DNA of 6,371 bases from Sphingomonadales bacterium (GTDB lineage: Bacteria; Bacteroidota; Bacteroidia; UBA7662). The stretch spans positions 1 to 6,371 of the forward strand of contig VHAW01000097.1 in the NCBI GenBank assembly GCA_016872225.1, in the 5' to 3' direction. Under the pieces are notes generated by a model. It was not told the DNA's origin. It saw nothing but the letters and a program-made list of their open reading frames with translations, and made no database searches. Position 1 is the first letter of the stretch; each line of letters starts with the position of its first letter. This document shows, piece by piece, positions 1 to 5,917 of the stretch. A program made the position numbers and the translations under genes.

Positions 1-416
1 ATTGGTCTTCCGCCGTTTGGTATCAAAACCAAAGTACACGAAGCTTGGATACGGCGGCATTTCAAGAGCAATTTTGGGCATCGGACCTGAACGGCCAGTT
101 CAATCCCCAAGACTTGTGTTACAATTGGTGCCTTCATGTTGCTGAAGTCCTTGAACGAACCACCCGAACGATTTCCAAGGACCACCCGGGTAAAATCTTG
201 GTCAGTGGAGGTGGTGCGGCGCACCCCGTGCTTATGAGCTCTATGCAACAAAAGTCGAATTTGCTTCTGATCAAAGCCGAACCGATGGTCCAAGACTTCA
301 AAGAAGCCCTCATCTTTGGGCTTCTGGGTTTACTCCACCATCTTAATCTTCCTAATGTACTAGGCCACAGTACCGGCGCTTCTGCTAACCATCGATCCGG
401 AGCTCGCGTTGGCTAA
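1..416 (+). CDS. anmK: Anhydro-N-acetylmuramic acid kinase, C-terminal part (5' end cut by window edge)
   Basis: The reading frame is open from the first bases (codons begin at position 3) to the TAA at 414-416, giving about 137 C-terminal residues of a protein normally around 350-390 residues long. Seen in sequence: a YQNQSTRSLD segment matching the usual 'KSLG.EW' region, then the glycine-rich ILVSGGGAAHPVLM stretch of the sugar-kinase/actin-like ATPase fold, KEALIFGLLG, and the terminal PNVLGHSTGAS motif. These are typical of AnmK (UPF0075 family). Known family role: in the cytoplasm it uses ATP to open the 1,6-anhydro ring of anhydro-MurNAc and phosphorylate it to MurNAc-6-phosphate, feeding cell-wall recycling through the MurQ etherase. 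The true start lies outside the window; the TTG at 45 is internal. The gene is 58 bp upstream of the reductase gene on the same strand, so they could be co-transcribed, but their functions show no obvious link. Confidence 0.9.
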   Translation, partial: WSSAVWYQNQSTRSLDTAAFQEQFWASDLNGQFNPQDLCYNWCLHVAEVLERTTRTISKDHPGKILVSGGGAAHPVLMSSMQQKSNLLLIKAEPMVQDFKEALIFGLLGLLHHLNLPNVLGHSTGASANHRSGARVG

Positions 417-474
417 GGTTGCTTACTCTCGCTCTATTTCGAAATCATTCGTTCGTCTTTGAATTGAGTCTTCC

Positions 475-1548
475 ATGAACAAACCTCAATCCTCCCCTGA
501 ACCCCATCGCCCGCTATGGGTGGTCACCGGCGGAACCGGATTGGTCGGCGAAAATCTGCTTAATTTGTTATGTGCCAAAAATTTAAAGGATTTCGATCAT
601 AATGATTCAACCGCCTTATCAACCATCCCAAGAATCCGCGCATCATACCGAGACCAGAATCGAATTGGTTGTCAAAAGGTGTTATCTCAAGAAGACCAAC
701 ATTCCATCGAATGGATGCTATGCGATCTAACGCAATGGGGCGATGCCGAAAAACTGGTAGAAGGGGCTGAACTCGTTTTCCATTGTGCCGCACTCATTTC
801 GTACGATCCCAAGGATCGGACGAATTTGAGGCGTCAAAACGCTCAATCCACAGCAAGACTGGTGGATGCCTGTCTCGCTAACAATGTTCGAAGGTTAGTT
901 TATGTCAGTTCTATTGCGGCGCTAGGGGCTCCCGACGAGAACAAGCCTGTGGATGAAGACACCCCATGGAGCGAAAAGGGCGCATCCTCCGTTTACGGGC
1001 GTTCGAAATTTGCAGCGGAGCTGGAAGTTTGGCGAGGTCAGGAAGAAGGCTTAGAAATCATCGTAGTCAATCCCTCCGTGATTCTCGGAACCGGAGCCTT
1101 TGATACCGGCAGCAACCAAATGTTCACCAAGGTTCAACGCGGATTGAAATTCTACAGTAGCGGATCCTTGGGCATCGTGGATGTTCGCGATGTCGCCAAG
1201 GCCTGCCTTATGTTGCATCAGCACAACCTGGTTGGACAGCGCTTTCTGCTCAATGGAGCGAACCTGACCTTCAAGGCCTTGTTTGATGAAATGGCTACTT
1301 GCCTGGGTTGCCAACCTCCAACCCTGTGTCCGCCTTATGGACTTGCTAAATTCACCGCAGCTATTCTTCAAAGGTGGGCCAACCTGCGTGGTCAACGCAA
1401 TTACATCAGCGCCGAAACGGTCAAAGCCGCCTATACCCGTAAACATTACGATGGAAGCCGTATCCTCCGCGCGTTGCCACAATTTCACTACACCCCCTGG
1501 ACCCAAACCATTGCGGATGGGGCTGCCCACCGAAGCCTATTCGCCTAA
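475..1548 (+). CDS. NAD(P)-dependent extended SDR reductase/epimerase, dihydroflavonol-4-reductase-like
   Basis: 357 residues, complete. Seen in sequence: the Rossmann dinucleotide-binding motif TGGTGLVG (residues 18-25), an acidic CDL at 83-85 that normally contacts the adenine, VFHCAA at 101-106, VSSIAALG at 144-151 with the active-site Ser, the catalytic pair Tyr174 and Lys178 in YGRSK, and NPSVILG at 199-205. This is the full signature of the extended short-chain dehydrogenase family (epimerase domain, PF01370). By length and motif spacing it is closest to the dihydroflavonol-4-reductase/NAD-dependent epimerase branch, which reduces or rearranges sugar, sterol or carbonyl substrates in the cytosol. 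The C-terminal substrate-binding part (about 205-357) gives no substrate clue. The ATG at 475 was chosen because it puts the GxxGxxG motif about 18 residues from the N-terminus, as expected. No Shine-Dalgarno is visible, which is usual in Bacteroidota. The last 12 bp overlap the 3' end of the convergent permease gene. Confidence 0.88.
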   Translation: MNKPQSSPEPHRPLWVVTGGTGLVGENLLNLLCAKNLKDFDHNDSTALSTIPRIRASYRDQNRIGCQKVLSQEDQHSIEWMLCDLTQWGDAEKLVEGAELVFHCAALISYDPKDRTNLRRQNAQSTARLVDACLANNVRRLVYVSSIAALGAPDENKPVDEDTPWSEKGASSVYGRSKFAAELEVWRGQEEGLEIIVVNPSVILGTGAFDTGSNQMFTKVQRGLKFYSSGSLGIVDVRDVAKACLMLHQHNLVGQRFLLNGANLTFKALFDEMATCLGCQPPTLCPPYGLAKFTAAILQRWANLRGQRNYISAETVKAAYTRKHYDGSRILRALPQFHYTPWTQTIADGAAHRSLFA

Positions 1549-2970
1549 TCCCACACTCACAAAACGGCCTAAGCCGTAGATAACGGCAAGCCAAACCAGA
1601 CCTTTGATCAAGAAAAAAAAGAAGGCCGCCCAACCCAATTTCCGCAGCCACCCCATCGCCGTTCCACGGGTATAGGCCTTGACCGATCCGGACCATATGT
1701 TCAAATAGGATGAAGAACGCTTGGCCGGAAACCACGCAAAAATAGCACCCACCACCATGACACCTGCCAAAATTCCAAACAAATCCAATCCACGAAGGTC
1801 CACCGGATAAGCCAGTATCTCTAGATTAGCGGAAACAGGAAAAGTCACCAAAGCCCACTCTTCTTGAGCCATGCACAAACCCGCTCCCAAAACAAGTCCT
1901 ATAAAGGCACCTGTTGTAACAATACCCATACCAGCCCGCCAAAAGATCTTGCGAAGAAGATCAGGTCTCGCACCCAATACCCCCAAAACCTCGATATCAC
2001 TCCGCTTTTGCAAAACTAACATACTCAAAGAGCCGATCAGGTTCATGGCGGCCAGAATCACAATGAACAAAAGGAAGGAAAAAGTCCACCACTTCTCGGA
2101 GGCAAAAACCTTGAGCAGCACAGATTCTTGTTCCAAACGATCCTTGATCACGATACTATTTGCAAATCCTGCTTCAGCGGATAAGTCCTGCAGCGCTTTG
2201 CGAACTTTTTCAGATGTTGCATCGCTTCGAAGAGCAAGTTCAAGCGCGCCGGCCTTGGAACCCTCAAGTCCCATCATGGCCCTCATCGAATCCAAATCTA
2301 TCACGACCATTTGCCTGTTCACCTCGGGCTGCAGGTCGAAAACACCTTCTACCAGAAGCGGTCTTGACACGAACCCCTGTTCCGGAAACAGCGGATTCAA
2401 AGCGACTCCGTACCGTGGTAAAAAAACCTGAATCGGCGCAGCGGTGGGCCCCAATTCTAGGGCTAATTGATCCACTAGGCCTATACCCATTAAAGCCCAA
2501 GGCCGTCCCTTAAGTTGGTGCATAAATTCCTTGGGTACTATTTCCGGCCAGAGGATTGAAGCCGGCAATTTCAGGACTTTTTCGAAATCAGCATCGACTC
2601 CTTTGATCCAAATAAGGGCTTCCTTACCTTGATAACGAAGTAAGGAATTGGCTTGCAGGGTAGCGGACACTGCTTTGACTCCCTGAATCTTTTGAATGCG
2701 CGGAATCCAATACGCAGCATCGAGGTACATCCCCTCTTGAGGTTGAACTTTAAGCTCAGGGTTAAATTTGTTATACAAGCTCAGGGTCATCTCTTCAAGA
2801 CCGTTGTAAACCGACAGCACCACCACCAAGGCAGCTGTTCCCAACGCCAGCCCCGTCAAGGAAATCAGGGAGATCCATTGACTGTAATGCAAACGTTTGT
2901 TTCCCTTAGTCCCCGACCACAGATACCGTGTGGCCATCATGCCCACCAAACCCTTGTTTATCAATATCAT
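1537..2970 (-). CDS. LolC/LolE-like lipoprotein-release ABC transporter permease (FtsX/MacB family), with extra C-terminal membrane segment
   Basis: 477 residues from the ATG at 2970-2968. Seen in sequence: TM1 at about 32-55 with the conserved LALGTAALVVVLSVYNGLEE pattern, a periplasmic domain of ~240 residues (about 56-296), TM2 at about 297-320, then KRSDIEVLGVLGA (322-334), the FtsX-family loop that couples to the ATPase, TM3 at about 346-366 and TM4 at about 396-414 ending in WFPAKR. Family knowledge: such permeases work in the inner membrane with a LolD-type ATPase to pass lipoproteins to LolA; no ATPase gene lies in this window. The usual length is ~400-415. Here ~55 extra residues follow TM4 and carry a fifth hydrophobic stretch (about 447-470). 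This start was chosen because it overlaps the methyltransferase stop as ATGA, suggesting translational coupling, and gives a normal short N-terminus before ATRYL. Starting at 3093 would add 41 residues lying inside the upstream gene. Confidence 0.87.
   Translation of the reverse strand: MILINKGLVGMMATRYLWSGTKGNKRLHYSQWISLISLTGLALGTAALVVVLSVYNGLEEMTLSLYNKFNPELKVQPQEGMYLDAAYWIPRIQKIQGVKAVSATLQANSLLRYQGKEALIWIKGVDADFEKVLKLPASILWPEIVPKEFMHQLKGRPWALMGIGLVDQLALELGPTAAPIQVFLPRYGVALNPLFPEQGFVSRPLLVEGVFDLQPEVNRQMVVIDLDSMRAMMGLEGSKAGALELALRSDATSEKVRKALQDLSAEAGFANSIVIKDRLEQESVLLKVFASEKWWTFSFLLFIVILAAMNLIGSLSMLVLQKRSDIEVLGVLGARPDLLRKIFWRAGMGIVTTGAFIGLVLGAGLCMAQEEWALVTFPVSANLEILAYPVDLRGLDLFGILAGVMVVGAIFAWFPAKRSSSYLNIWSGSVKAYTRGTAMGWLRKLGWAAFFFFLIKGLVWLAVIYGLGRFVSVGLGE
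1564..1577 (-). terminator. Possible intrinsic-terminator-like hairpin in the last codons of the permease gene
   Basis: A perfect 5-bp inverted repeat (ACGGC / GCCGT, loop of 4) is present. Read on the minus strand, GCCGT is followed directly by TTTTG, so a short GC stem is followed by a weak T tract, 20-30 nt before the permease stop. On the plus strand it lies 15 nt after the reductase stop, but no T tract follows. It could help end the minus-strand operon, although a 5-bp stem is short for a true terminator and it sits in coding sequence. Confidence 0.25.
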
Positions 2971-3779
2971 GGCTTTACTGCCCGGACAATAAGTTCCGAT
3001 CCCTGCCAATGCACAAAAACCACATCCAGCAAATTCAATAACAAAATCACAGGGTATGCTAACATATAATACAGTGGGAGTAGCCAGATCCAATCCCTGG
3101 ATTTCTTCAACAAATATTTGGGAATACGCACCCCGAGGCGAGTGGATAATCTCCCGCTGTACCCGTAAGCATAATGGGCCTTGATCTTGGTGAATCCTAT
3201 TTCTTTGAGCAGTTTCTTCAGCCCCAAAGCGTTGTAACGATGCAAGGTCTCTTGATTGCCGAGTAATTTGTTAGTAAAATTCGGCTGCACATGAAGTGCT
3301 TTATCTGATTGTATCGCCAATAACAAATTTCCTTGTGATCGCAAGGAATCATAAAAATTCCGAAGGACTCTATGATCGTTAGGCATATACTCCAGTACAT
3401 TCACCGATAACACCAAATCAAAACAATCCGGCTGTCGGAATTGATCAAGGTCTGCTTTTCTGAAATAGACCCTGAATTTCTTTCGCTCTACAAAATACCG
3501 GTTGCACTCGCTCACTTCGAACTCATCGCGGTCAAGGGCGCAAATATTCCATGACGGGAAACGAGTACTCATGAAATGTTCATATTGCCCCATACCAGAA
3601 CCAGCATCCAGGACATGCATGGAACGGCCACCCCGTGCTAAGGCTATGCGCCAAAGCTCTTTGCGTATATGCCAAAAACTGACCACCAAGGCCTCTAATG
3701 CAGTGTAGAATAAGGCACGAAAGCTAGGACGCTTGTGCAGAAAATTTCGAAGTGCTTGGCTGAATTCCCTTTGTTCCAT
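2967..3779 (-). CDS. Class I SAM-dependent methyltransferase with hydrophobic C-terminal tail
   Basis: 270 residues from the ATG at 3779-3777. Seen in sequence: motif I VLDAGSGMGQY (56-66) binds the SAM methionine moiety; ALDRD (81-85) is the motif II acidic end of beta-2 that holds the ribose; KADLDQF (108-114) and DLVLSVNVLEYMPND (121-135) are the post-I and motif IV regions of Methyltransf_11-type enzymes (PF08241). The N-terminal ~50 residues are helical and basic. Residues about 232-256 form a continuous hydrophobic run (LLPLYYMLAYPVILLLNLLD) that looks like a membrane anchor or re-entrant helix, followed by a short GSELIVRAVKP strand. The methylated substrate cannot be told from sequence; a lipid, quinone or membrane-linked target would fit the tail, but this is inference. 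It lies 25 bp after rbfA and overlaps the permease gene by 4 bp (ATGA), so the three are probably one transcript. The upstream spacer is A-rich without a Shine-Dalgarno. Confidence 0.85.
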   Translation of the reverse strand: MEQREFSQALRNFLHKRPSFRALFYTALEALVVSFWHIRKELWRIALARGGRSMHVLDAGSGMGQYEHFMSTRFPSWNICALDRDEFEVSECNRYFVERKKFRVYFRKADLDQFRQPDCFDLVLSVNVLEYMPNDHRVLRNFYDSLRSQGNLLLAIQSDKALHVQPNFTNKLLGNQETLHRYNALGLKKLLKEIGFTKIKAHYAYGYSGRLSTRLGVRIPKYLLKKSRDWIWLLPLYYMLAYPVILLLNLLDVVFVHWQGSELIVRAVKP

Positions 3780-3804
3780 GATTGTTTTTCAGACAAACAA
3801 ATTT

Positions 3805-4167
3805 CTACGAAGGAGCATTCTCCTTCAGCAACTTTTCAATATGCTCGGCATAATCCAGCGAGTCATCCAGGTAAAATTCCAAATCCGGCACAACACGCAT
3901 TTGGTTACGGATTCGATGCCCAAGTTCGCCGCGTATGGCCGGTTTGGCCTGGCGAAGTCGATTCACCGTCGATTCTTTGGAGTCTGACTGGCTTGGGCCA
4001 AACACCGAGATATAAACCCTAGCTAACGAAAGATCTGCAGTGACCCTTACCATGGTGATGGAAACCATATTCGTGGCGGTCAAGTCCCGAAATTTGTCAC
4101 GAAAAACCGAGGCCAACTCGGATTGCAGGAGGCTTGAAACCTTCAACTGCCGCTTACCCTGCTCCAT
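3805..4167 (-). CDS. rbfA: 30S ribosome-binding factor RbfA
   Basis: 120 residues from the ATG at 4167-4165, the usual length for the family (about 110-135). Seen in sequence: N-terminal helix KVSSLLQSELASVF, central strand VRVTADLSLARVYISVFG (about 41-57) and the C-terminal block ending RVVPDLEFYLDDSLDYAEHIEKLL (91-114), the RbfA signature (PF02033, a KH-type RNA-binding fold). Known role: a cytoplasmic assembly factor that binds the immature 30S subunit near the 5' end of 16S rRNA, needed for late maturation and for growth in the cold. The frame continues upstream to 4278, but those 37 residues would run into the divergent thioesterase gene and are absent from family members, so the internal ATG is preferred. 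It is the first gene of the rbfA-methyltransferase-permease unit and is transcribed away from the thioesterase gene across a 33-bp gap. Confidence 0.95.
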   Translation of the reverse strand: MEQGKRQLKVSSLLQSELASVFRDKFRDLTATNMVSITMVRVTADLSLARVYISVFGPSQSDSKESTVNRLRQAKPAIRGELGHRIRNQMRVVPDLEFYLDDSLDYAEHIEKLLKENAPS

Positions 4168-4200
4168 GGCGGTAAATTTAGGGCAAATTTTGTCTTGGTT
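4168..4200. promoter_or_regulatory. Short divergent intergenic region with Bacteroidota -7-like boxes
   Basis: This 33-bp A+T-rich gap separates the start codons of rbfA (minus) and the thioesterase gene (plus) and is the only place where promoters for both could sit. The Bacteroidota -7 consensus is TAnnTTTG. TAAATTTA at 4173-4180 matches 5 of 6 fixed bases and is a perfect palindrome, so it reads identically on both strands. AAAATTTG on the minus strand (4191-4184) and AAATTTTG on the plus strand (4185-4192) also match 5 of 6. No clear TTG at about -33 is seen for any of them, so the assignment is tentative. With such a short gap the leaders would be only ~10-15 nt. Confidence 0.35.
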
Positions 4201-4689
4201 ATGTCCGAAAGTTCTTCTGTATTTCCTTTTTACAGCGCGGTACACCTGCGTTGGGCTGATATTGACGCCTTGCAACATGTCAACAATGCCGTGTACCTCA
4301 GTTATTTCGAGCAGGCACGGATCGATTATTTCAGAGCCCTGGGTTGTTGGGATTGGGAGAAGGTGGGTATGCTTTTGGTCAGAACCGAGGTGGATTATTT
4401 GCGTCCATTGCTCATTCGGGACAAGGCGTGGATTCTAACCCGAACCGTGAAACTCGGCCAAAAAAGCTTTGAAATGGAGTACCTCATCGTGCGCGATGCC
4501 TTAGATTGGTCTGCGGACTTGCGCCCTAGCCCCCGAAACATAGCCAACTTAATTCCCGCTGAATTGATGGAACGAGGCCCTCTGCAGAGCATCACCCGAG
4601 CTAAATCGGTGCTTGTAGCTTATGATTTTAAACAGAACTGCAGCGTTCCCGTCCCGGAAGCCTACCGGTTGGCCTTGCAGCCATCCTGA
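4201..4689 (+). CDS. Acyl-CoA thioesterase of the 4HBT/YbgC-like hotdog family, with an internal insertion
   Basis: 162 residues from the ATG at 4201. Seen in sequence: the family signature near the N-terminus, HLRWADIDALQHVNNAVYL (15-33) followed by SYFEQARIDYF (34-44). Asp22 aligns with the usual catalytic Asp of the 'TD..GHVNN' motif, and the long central helix of the hotdog fold follows. Then come VDYLRPLLIRD and the strands TRTVKLGQKSFEMEYLIVRD (80-99). Known role: hydrolysis of acyl-CoA or aroyl-CoA thioesters in the cytosol, acting as a dimer or tetramer; chain length cannot be inferred. Between strand VRD (97-99) and the next strand AKSVLVAYD (134-142) lie about 34 residues where most relatives have a short turn, making the protein longer than the usual 130-145. 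An in-frame TTG at 4195 would add two residues; the ATG is preferred. It stands alone, divergent from rbfA and convergent with the amidohydrolase gene, 34 bp away. Confidence 0.85.
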   Translation: MSESSSVFPFYSAVHLRWADIDALQHVNNAVYLSYFEQARIDYFRALGCWDWEKVGMLLVRTEVDYLRPLLIRDKAWILTRTVKLGQKSFEMEYLIVRDALDWSADLRPSPRNIANLIPAELMERGPLQSITRAKSVLVAYDFKQNCSVPVPEAYRLALQPS

Positions 4690-4723
4690 ACAGCTTACAT
4701 CAAGCTTGCTCGAGCGCTGCTGC

Positions 4724-5917
4724 TTAGGCTTGTTCCAATTGCTCCAAGGCAATGGCCGCCAACAATCCCGCTCCGGTCGCCATGGCCTCTTCATCAATAT
4801 CGAAAGTTGGCGTGTGAACTGAAGAAACAATACCTCTGGCTTCGTTCCGTGTACCCAGCCGATAGAAGGAGGCAGGTATCTCTTGAGCATACCAAGCAAA
4901 ATCCTCCGCAGCCATCCACAAATCCAAATCCACGACATTCTCTGCACCAAGGTAATATTCGGCGGTGCGCCGGGCAAGAGAGGTAGGAACTGGATGATTG
5001 TATAACATTGGATAGCCTTTGTCAATTTCAACCTCGCAGAGGGCTCCCATGGCCGTAGCTGTCCCTTGGGCAATATCGCGAATAAAAGCGTGAGCACGAT
5101 CCCTCCACCCTTCGTCCAAGGTGCGGAAAGTACCTCGTAACCGTACTTCATTGGGCAAAACATTGTACGCTCCTTCGCCAACGATATGCCCAAAGGACAA
5201 TACGGACGGTAGGGTAGGGCTCGCCCTTCGGGAAACCACTTGCTGCAGGGCGACCACGATATGAGAAGCAATCAACACCGCGTCCGTATTCAAATGAGGC
5301 ATGGCCGCATGCCCGCCTTTCCCTCTTATGGTCAATCGAATTTCGTCTGCCGAGGCCATATATTGCCCCGATCGAAAACCCACCTTCCCGCAATCCAGCA
5401 AGGGCATCACATGCTGACCGTAAATCGAAACCGGGATTGGATTCAGCAATGCTCCATCTTTGATCATCAAATGGGCCCCTCCCGGTAATCGCTCTTCGGC
5501 CGGCTGAAACAACAGCCTCACATTCCCTCGAAAATCTCCTGTCCTTGACCGTAGTAACGCCGCTGCCCCCAAAAGTGAAGCCGTATGAACATCATGCCCA
5601 CAAGCATGCATAACCCCGGCGACCTGGGAAGCATAGGGAATATCATTAGCTTCCTGAATCGGGAGCGCATCCATATCAGCACGCAAGGCCACCGTAGACC
5701 CAGACCCGTAACCTTGAATGTTCGCTATAACACCATAACCCCCAACTCCTTCTCTGAAAGAAATGTCCAGATCCTTGAGGCGTCTTGTGACAAATTGTGC
5801 AGTCTCGCGCTCTTCAAACGAAAGTTCCGGATGCTGGTGCAAATGCCGACGGTCAGCAACCAATGTTGCCTGCATATCTTCGGCATCGCGCCGCAGGGCC
5901 TCAATCTTCGAAACCAT
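4724..5917 (-). CDS. M20D-family metal-dependent amidohydrolase (N-acyl-amino acid / aminoacylase type)
   Basis: 397 residues from the ATG at 5917-5915, the normal family length. Seen in sequence: the HLHQHPELSFEE N-terminal motif, ALRADMDALPI (77-87), the metal-site motif HACGHDVH (104-111; Cys106, Asp109 and His111 in play), QPAEE with the general-base Glu pair (141-142), GQH with metal ligand His169, the dimerization-domain motif GKGGHAAMP (199-207) and the late metal ligand His368 in SVHTPTFDIDE. All residues expected for activity are present. Known role: two-metal hydrolysis of the amide in N-acetyl-, N-acyl- or indole-amino acid conjugates (Peptidase_M20 PF01546 plus M20_dimer PF07687). 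The substrate is unknown, and no signal peptide is seen, so it is probably cytosolic. The frame runs open to 6004, but the extra 29 residues would lie inside the SPOR gene and do not resemble the family. The chosen ATG has a GGAG four bases upstream and overlaps the SPOR gene by 17 bp, so the two are probably coupled. Confidence 0.9.
   Translation of the reverse strand: MVSKIEALRRDAEDMQATLVADRRHLHQHPELSFEERETAQFVTRRLKDLDISFREGVGGYGVIANIQGYGSGSTVALRADMDALPIQEANDIPYASQVAGVMHACGHDVHTASLLGAAALLRSRTGDFRGNVRLLFQPAEERLPGGAHLMIKDGALLNPIPVSIYGQHVMPLLDCGKVGFRSGQYMASADEIRLTIRGKGGHAAMPHLNTDAVLIASHIVVALQQVVSRRASPTLPSVLSFGHIVGEGAYNVLPNEVRLRGTFRTLDEGWRDRAHAFIRDIAQGTATAMGALCEVEIDKGYPMLYNHPVPTSLARRTAEYYLGAENVVDLDLWMAAEDFAWYAQEIPASFYRLGTRNEARGIVSSVHTPTFDIDEEAMATGAGLLAAIALEQLEQA

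Noticed and set aside
417..474. Possible promoter or terminator between anmK and the reductase gene
   Set aside because: CGTCTTTG at 454-461 keeps only the TTTG half of the -7 consensus, no -33 TTG is suitably placed, and no stable hairpin with a T tract is visible.
1051..1530. A 159-residue open frame antisense to the reductase gene
   Set aside because: It is fully covered by a well-supported gene on the other strand and shows no recognisable domain.
1871..2431. A 186-residue open frame antisense to the permease gene
   Set aside because: It is Ser/Lys/Pro-rich, has no domain, and is fully antisense to a clear membrane-protein gene.
2971..3093. N-terminal extension of the permease frame by 41 residues
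   Set aside because: It lies within the methyltransferase gene, is cysteine-rich and unlike the family N-terminus, and the ATGA overlap at 2967-2970 gives a natural start.
4168..4278. N-terminal extension of RbfA by 37 residues
   Set aside because: It would overlap the divergent thioesterase gene and has no counterpart in RbfA proteins, which begin close to the KVSSLLQSEL helix.
4690..4732. Bidirectional terminator between the convergent thioesterase and amidohydrolase genes
   Set aside because: There are short palindromes (GCTCGAGC, AGCGCT) and a distant CAAGC/GCTTG pair, but no good stem-loop and no T tract on either strand.
4549..5271. A 240-residue open frame on the minus strand
   Set aside because: It lies in another frame of the amidohydrolase gene and reaches across the thioesterase 3' end; its composition (Trp-, Pro- and Arg-rich) and lack of any domain pattern mark it as a shadow.
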